From Corylus avellana (lineage: Eukaryota > Streptophyta > Magnoliopsida > Fagales > Betulaceae), in NCBI RefSeq assembly GCF_901000735.1, contig NC_081541.1:38341142-38405141 (forward strand): DNA of 64,000 nucleotides, given 5' to 3'. This document shows, piece by piece, positions 60,301 to 64,000 of the stretch. A program made the position numbers and the translations under genes. The notes beneath the pieces are model-generated. The model had not been told where the DNA came from, did not search any database, and saw only the letters and a list, made by a program, of their open reading frames with translations. Positions within the stretch are counted from its first letter, which is position 1. Each line of letters opens with the position of its first letter.

Positions 60301-61453
60301 TACAGCTGAGGAGGTAGCAGCTATTAACTCTATACAAGTCAGCCCAATGCAGCAACCAGATGTTCTAATTTGGCGGGGTACAAGTTTGGGAACCTTTTCA
60401 GTTAGAAGTGCTTATCATCTAGCAAAGGAGATGGAGATGAAAAAATGTCCGGAAGGTTCAACAAAACGGGAGGACAGCTTGTTGTGGAAACCACTGTGGA
60501 AATTAGCCATCCCTAATGCAGCAAAAAACTTTTTCTGGAGAGCCTGCCAGAATATACTGCCAACCAAGGACAATTTACTTAGGCGAAAGGTGGTGAATGA
60601 ACCATTGTGCCCCATCTGTGAGCAAGAACCAGAGACAGTGCTACATGCTCTATGGAATTGTGAGGGTGCAAGAGATATATGGGGCTGCAGTAAACGGGTA
60701 CTCCAAAAGATGACCACGGAGGGCGATAACTTCATGCAGATTGCAGAATCTATTTTTTCAAAATGTGACCTGGACGTGTTTACTCTGTTCGTATGCTTAT
60801 CACGCCAAGTTTGGTTTCGACGAAATAAATGGGTTCATGAAGGAGTTTTCGTGGACCCCAACGTTATTCTCCAAAAAACAGAAGAGGAAATGCTGACTTT
60901 TGCCCAACTACAACAGAAGGACCCAGGCGTCAAGGAAGGCTCTGCTCGACTGAAAAAGTGGATGGCCCCTACCCAAGGTTGGCACAAAACGAATTGGGAT
61001 GTGGCCATTGATAAACTAAATGAAAGGGTCGGGATTGGAGTTGTAATTAGAGATGAGAATGGGAGAGTGATAGCTGCTATGTCTAAACAGCGAATGGGTA
61101 TACTGGAGCCAGTAATGGGGGAAGCATATGCCGCCTATCATGCAGCGTGTTTATGCCGGGAAGTGGGAGTCCAAAATCTAATTTTGGAAGGAGATGCGAA
61201 ACAAATTGTGGATGCGATTAATTCAAATACGGGCACAGGGAGCAGTTTTGGGCATCTAATTGAAGATACTAGACATGTACTACTCTCTATACCAAGATGG
61301 AATTGTGTATTTGTTCATCGCGAAGTCAATGAGGCGGCTCATAGGATGGCAAGAGCGGCCACCACTGATGTCAGTGATAGGATTTGGAGGGATACCACTC
61401 CTAATTGTATTAGTGATATTATTTTGATGGAGCAATTAGCTCTATCTCGATGA
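57338..61453 (+). CDS. LINE ORF2: endonuclease, reverse transcriptase, RNase H
   Basis: 1371 residues, uninterrupted. An AP-endonuclease-like domain occupies about 1-230 (WNCRGLGN with N7; E36 in METK; GDFNE with D137 and N139; SDH at 222-224). Reverse transcriptase spans about 470-760 (KLDMSKAYD with D583; SFADD-type box FADD at 688-691; GIRQGDPISP). A zinc-binding zf-RVT region follows (C1091, C1094, H1103, C1108). The C-terminal plant-type RNase H has D1221, E1262, D1286 and HREVNEAAH. It nicks target DNA and copies the LINE RNA at the nick. All motif residues I can check are present and length is normal for plant L1. Expression is normally silenced by methylation; nothing here shows activity. 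Confidence 0.97.
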   Translation: MKILCWNCRGLGNPTTIRELCRKVKEKCPVLVFLMETKLRKNKMEIIKQRMEFSNMLVVDSVGKGGGLVLLWKEGLGIEIKNYSNRHITASITPINSSPWFFTGFYGHPKTHKRGEAWNLLRHLKTLHLGPWVCAGDFNEILDNSEKVGGRRRPNYLMENFKTTLEFCGLSEIERRGPKCTWNNGKTGCDFVMEKLDRVVANVEWCSRFPNVEVSSDVAIFSDHLPISINLAGSMRRSKRGRGFKYEATWAENKACKEIIKKVWRAKKVEYGTWKSVHSKMNESKSGLQVWQRVNGDKARQHIHSLSEQLMACQESHEEVDSDLLNKLNVELKQKQNEEDLYWRQRAKEDWMKYGDKNTRYFHACANQKKKANLIAEITDEQGQRWETYDQVGEAFVLYFQHLFMTGGPRSMENVLEAVGRRVSNMMNEMLCKEFTVEEVGIALNQMAPLKAPGPDGFSACFFQKNWAAIGDEVSHAVLNILNSGCMNKELNLTYIALIPKCKNPTSVSEYRPISLCNVLYKLVSKTLANRLKLVLPEIISPNQSAFIPGRLISDNILAAYETLHTMHSRMWGKVGYMAVKLDMSKAYDRVEWDFLEAVMDRLGFDRWWIERIKMCVRSTTYKVLINGTPTGRITPSWGIRQGDPISPYLFLLCAEALSSLLNRADETGELPGVPTSKKGPRLSHLFFADDSLLFCKASPLHWNRLTSILKTYEMASGQRLNQAKTSIFFSRNTPTETQMEILCLSEIPATQRYDKYLGLPALVGKSRKQAFKSIKDRVWRRLSDWKLKFLSQAGKEILLKAVIQAIPTYSMSIFLIPKGLCVEINSMMQKFWWGHQENESRIHWVRWGHLGLPKNRGGLGFRDLVCFNKALLAKQCWRLLKSPESLTAKILKAKYFSTSSFMEAKLGSKPSFAWRSIHGARDILETGLIWLVGNGQSIKIWGDSWVPIPSTFKIHSPPKVLNLNSNVQELIDRERGEWDQGLLNSIFTAEEVAAINSIQVSPMQQPDVLIWRGTSLGTFSVRSAYHLAKEMEMKKCPEGSTKREDSLLWKPLWKLAIPNAAKNFFWRACQNILPTKDNLLRRKVVNEPLCPICEQEPETVLHALWNCEGARDIWGCSKRVLQKMTTEGDNFMQIAESIFSKCDLDVFTLFVCLSRQVWFRRNKWVHEGVFVDPNVILQKTEEEMLTFAQLQQKDPGVKEGSARLKKWMAPTQGWHKTNWDVAIDKLNERVGIGVVIRDENGRVIAAMSKQRMGILEPVMGEAYAAYHAACLCREVGVQNLILEGDAKQIVDAINSNTGTGSSFGHLIEDTRHVLLSIPRWNCVFVHREVNEAAHRMARAATTDVSDRIWRDTTPNCISDIILMEQLALSR

Positions 61454-61593
61454 TTGTTGTTGGAGTTTTCTACTCCATCTTACGATTTATTATCAATGAA
61501 ATTCAACAGTTCAGTTTCAAAAAAAAAAAAAACCAACATTTATCTATATTTATTCTATTATTATTTTTTTAAATATATATATATATATATATA

Positions 61594-63287
61594 TGGAAGG
61601 ACTTCTTTAAGGGTTTCAAGTACTATATAACATATATATTTAAGATTGGAATCTCTAGTATTTGGGCAAAACATTGTGAGACTCACCTACTTAAATAAAT
61701 TTTGGGTTGCTCAACCACTTATTTGGACAAGTGAATCTCATGTTTATTCTCTCACATATATTGCTAAATTATCAACAATTTAAATAGCAAATTGCTATAA
61801 ATCCCGATGCATATAGTTGACCATAATGTTTTGAGGTTCTTTGTAAGAGTGAGTGGTAAAAAAAAGAAGCAAAGATTTGTATTAAGTGTTATTATTATTT
61901 TTTTCATTGAATTTACAAATTATCTATCATAATTCATCCTGTATTTTAGACTCTTGATCTTAAGTCCTAGGCATTTTCTCATTGCTTCTTCATATAGTAA
62001 CATAAATCCCAAATTTGTAGGGCCTATTTTTGGTGTGGGCTTCTGCAAACTTCAAATGGAGTGGAGACACCCTTTTGTATTTTCTTACTTATTGGTCCTC
62101 ACTATTCACATTCTAATAAGTATACATATACACATTTGAAAATAAATGAGATAATTGCATATTCAATTTTAGTGTCTAATTTTTTTGGTCAAAAAACGAT
62201 TTATTTATTTATTTTAAAAAATATATGTTTCATCTCACTACAGAAGAAAAGAAAAAGTAGGCATGACAATGCAATAGATTTATTAGGTTTTTCAACAACT
62301 CTTGACCTTCAATGGAAAATGTTGAGATTTCTTTTTTTCTTCTTTTTTTTTCTTTTTCTTTTGCCCTGTGTCAAGCAGATTATATCTATGGATCAATCTA
62401 ATAGTTTTTATTAAATTTAATATATTTCATTTTTATTATATGCATTCTATTAAATCAAAATATTTGTTATTGATATATTAGAATACTAATCTATTTATTA
62501 AGGGTGGTGATTCAATGGTTCAAGGAAATTCTTAAGTGATTAGGGCATGTACTAGGGGTGGGGGTTTGAATCTCCGCAATGTAGAATCTCCACATATATC
62601 TAATTAGTATTAGCTGTCTTGAATTCTCATTGATGTCCTAGTGGGTTGGGTTGGACTATGGTTCAAGTTGGACGTGAGAGAGCGGCTGCGGTTCTCACCA
62701 TCTAGGCCCCTCATGTGTGGCTTCTAACAGGTAAATATTACTATTGTTAAGCTCAACTAGGATAACCATAATTGATCTCCCTGACCTACCTTTTTAATTA
62801 GAAAAAACAATACCCATCTAGGGCAGTGGAAGAAACAAAGACCAAAACAAATATGACAGGTGACAATTATGAGATTCCTAGATGAATTTGCTATGTGAAA
62901 GTCGAAGCACTTCTGTTAAAGTGTGTCCTAATTAGTTCTTCATACCTTGTACCTTCCCCAGCTCCATTGAGAATGACCTGTCATGGGTTTTCAATTTTTT
63001 TTTTTTTTGTTGTAAATATGGGTTTCCACGTTGACAGCTATTATAAAAAGAGATGTGCTATTCTTTCAATTTGGATCTGTATAACTCACATAAATCATAT
63101 GTGAGTCCTACAAATTTAAATATAGATTTTAAATAAATATCGAGAGCTAGACAAAAGAAGAAAAAAATTATATTTCTCTTAAAATATGTGTGTAGAGGCA
63201 TGAATAGGGAGTGCATGTAAGGAAAGAAGCAATTAGTAAAGAATTTGTTGGAGCAGGGAAGGATAACCCCAATACTTAAGTCAGTAT
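61594..63287 (+). repeat. 1.5-kb diverged duplication, copy 2
   Basis: Partner of 50513-51993 in the same orientation, interrupted by a SINE (62494-62808). It ends AATACTTAAGTCAGTAT, where an LTR begins; copy 1 continues at that point into the satellite with CAATTGAAGG. So the LTR at 63288 is an insertion relative to copy 1. Confidence 0.85.
62494..62808 (+). mobile_element. SINE inserted in copy 2 of the 1.5-kb duplication
   Basis: The flanks AATACTAATCTA (62482-62493) and AATACCCATCTA (62809-62820) are a 12-bp duplication with two changes; copy 1 has a single AATACCGATCTA at the same place. The head GTGGTGATTCAATGG and GGGGTTTGAATCTCC (A- and B-box-like) suggest tRNA origin. The tail is TTTTTAATTAGAAAAAA. 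315 bp. Confidence 0.8.
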
Positions 63288-63377
63288 TGTTGGGTTATGT
63301 TTTGGCTCATTTGGTTTGCATGTAAAGTTGGTGAAAATGAAGCATCTTAACATGTCCAGAAAATTGATTCTAGAAGG

Positions 63378-63810
63378 GCTGGTCCGGACTGCCAGAAGCC
63401 AGGTCCGGACCGTATATCCAACAACCATGTTTTGAAGGGGAGGTCCGGACCGCTAGAAGCTGGGTCCGGACCCCATTTCCAGAAACTACATTCTGAGGGG
63501 GAGGTCCGAATCCCATTTCTAGAAACTGCATTTTGAAGGGAGGTTTGGACCGCCAGAAGCTGGGTCCGGACCCCATTTCCAGAAACCTCATATTGAAGGG
63601 GAGGTCCGGACCGCCAGAAGCTGGGTCCGGACCCCATTTCCAGAAACTACATTCTGAGGGGGAGGTTCGGACCCCATTTCCAGAAACTGCATTTTGAAGG
63701 GGAGGTTCGGACCGCCAGAAGCTGGGTCCGGACCCCATTTCTAGAAACTTCATATTGAAGGGGAGGTCTAGACCGCCAGAAGCTGGGTCCGGACCCAATT
63801 TCCAGCAAGC
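63378..63810 (+). repeat. TCCGGA tandem array with 61-61-40 higher order
   Basis: GGTCCGG or a variant starts at 63381, 63442, 63503, 63542, 63603, 63664, 63704 and 63765, so spacings are 61, 61, 39, 61, 61, 40, 61. The short unit lacks CGCCAGAAGCTGGGTCCGGACC. GGTCCGGACC is self-complementary. Open minus-strand frames across the array come from the repeat, not a gene. Confidence 0.9.
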
Positions 63811-63945
63811 CTTTTTTTATATGGGCTATCCGGACACAAGAGTTGGAGGTTCGGACACCACTAGGTTACGCATATGTAACCCTAGCCATGTTTGGACCCC
63901 TAATTAGCCCTGTCCGGACATGGCTACTGATGTATTGTTTATTCT

Positions 63946-63955
63946 CTATTTAAAC
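63946..63955 (+). promoter_or_regulatory. TATA-like box of the terminal LTR
   Basis: CTATTTAAAC downstream of the TCCGGA array; the same order of motif array then TATA is seen in the four solo LTRs. Confidence 0.4.
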
Positions 63956-64000
63956 ATTTTATTTTGCTTAAGAAAGGTACGTATTTTGGAGAGCAAAATT

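Larger units (their letters stand above)
55630..61530 (+). mobile_element. full-length L1-type LINE
   Basis: It contains a 5' leader of 143 bp, ORF1, ORF2, a short 3' region with TATCAATGAAATTC, and a poly-A tail (61519-61530). A perfect 14-bp target duplication AACCAACATTTATC flanks it (55616-55629 and 61531-61544). Length is 5.9 kb, usual for plant L1 elements, and there is no 5' truncation. Both frames are open throughout. These facts suggest a recent insertion that may still encode working proteins. Confidence 0.95.
63288..64000 (+). mobile_element. 5' part of an LTR, truncated by window edge
   Basis: TGTTGGGTTATG at 63288 starts exactly where similarity to 51993 breaks. U3 contains a TCCGGA tandem array (63378-63810) and further TCCGGAC words (63828, 63912). 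A TATA-like CTATTTAAAC is at 63946. The class cannot be set without the interior; the start and layout suggest a Copia-type LTR. Confidence 0.6.

Noticed and set aside
63347..63798. Two long minus-strand frames with repeated peptide
   Set aside because: Translation of the TCCGGA tandem array in an LTR; unit lengths 61 and 40 shift the frame.

Overview
The window looks like gene-poor, repeat-rich nuclear DNA of a flowering plant, most likely a eudicot. The signs are AT-rich sequence, many microsatellites, nested LTR retrotransposons ending TGTAA...TTACA, initiator-Met-tRNA primer sites, an L1-type LINE with a plant DUF4283/CCHC ORF1, tRNA-derived SINEs, and MITEs or small DNA transposons with 9-bp, 8-bp or TTA target duplications. 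I find no complete host gene. The only host-like coding piece is an exon fragment at 199-420 that resembles a glycerophosphodiester phosphodiesterase-like protein. It abuts a retrotransposon LTR. Three runs of N (100, 100 and 20 bases) show this is a scaffolded draft.

Layout. 1-5.5 kb: LTR remnant, exon fragment, half a GGGTGGC-core MITE, a SINE and degraded repeats. 5.48-11.07 kb: a minus-strand small LTR element (TSD ATAAC) holding a solo LTR (TSD CTAAC), which holds a second solo LTR (TSD CTCTG). 11.1-13.7 kb: inverted-repeat elements with interleaved arms, including a 714-bp foldback with a 9-bp TSD and an array of GC-rich hairpins. 8664-17322 is repeated almost exactly at 17984-26617; copy 1 stops at a 100-N gap. 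26.2-32.6 kb: a second stack of solo LTRs (TSDs GCAGT/GCAAT and CAACC) with a MITE inside the innermost. 32.6-40.4 kb: mostly unassigned AT-rich DNA, a hAT element inside a possible CACTA end, and a smaller TIR element. 40.6-45.5 kb: a 2.4-kb segment present twice on either side of a 20-N gap. 47.6-49.3 kb: a TRIM-like element with a TTA-flanked MITE inside one LTR. 50.5-63.3 kb: two diverged copies of a 1.5-kb segment, and between them an eight-unit 178-bp satellite (with two Mutator-like insertions) and a full-length LINE with both ORFs open. 63.3 kb to the end: the start of another LTR, with a TCCGGA tandem array.

The only intact protein-coding unit is the LINE (ORF1 RNA-binding protein; ORF2 endonuclease-reverse transcriptase-RNase H). 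Its 14-bp target duplication and open frames suggest recent insertion. The pattern I find most worth following is in the four solo LTRs. Each carries a cluster of a family-specific self-complementary CpG motif (AACGTT, GTACGTAC or GAGCGCTC type) upstream of its TATA box and a second cluster of the same motif about 400-510 bp downstream of it.
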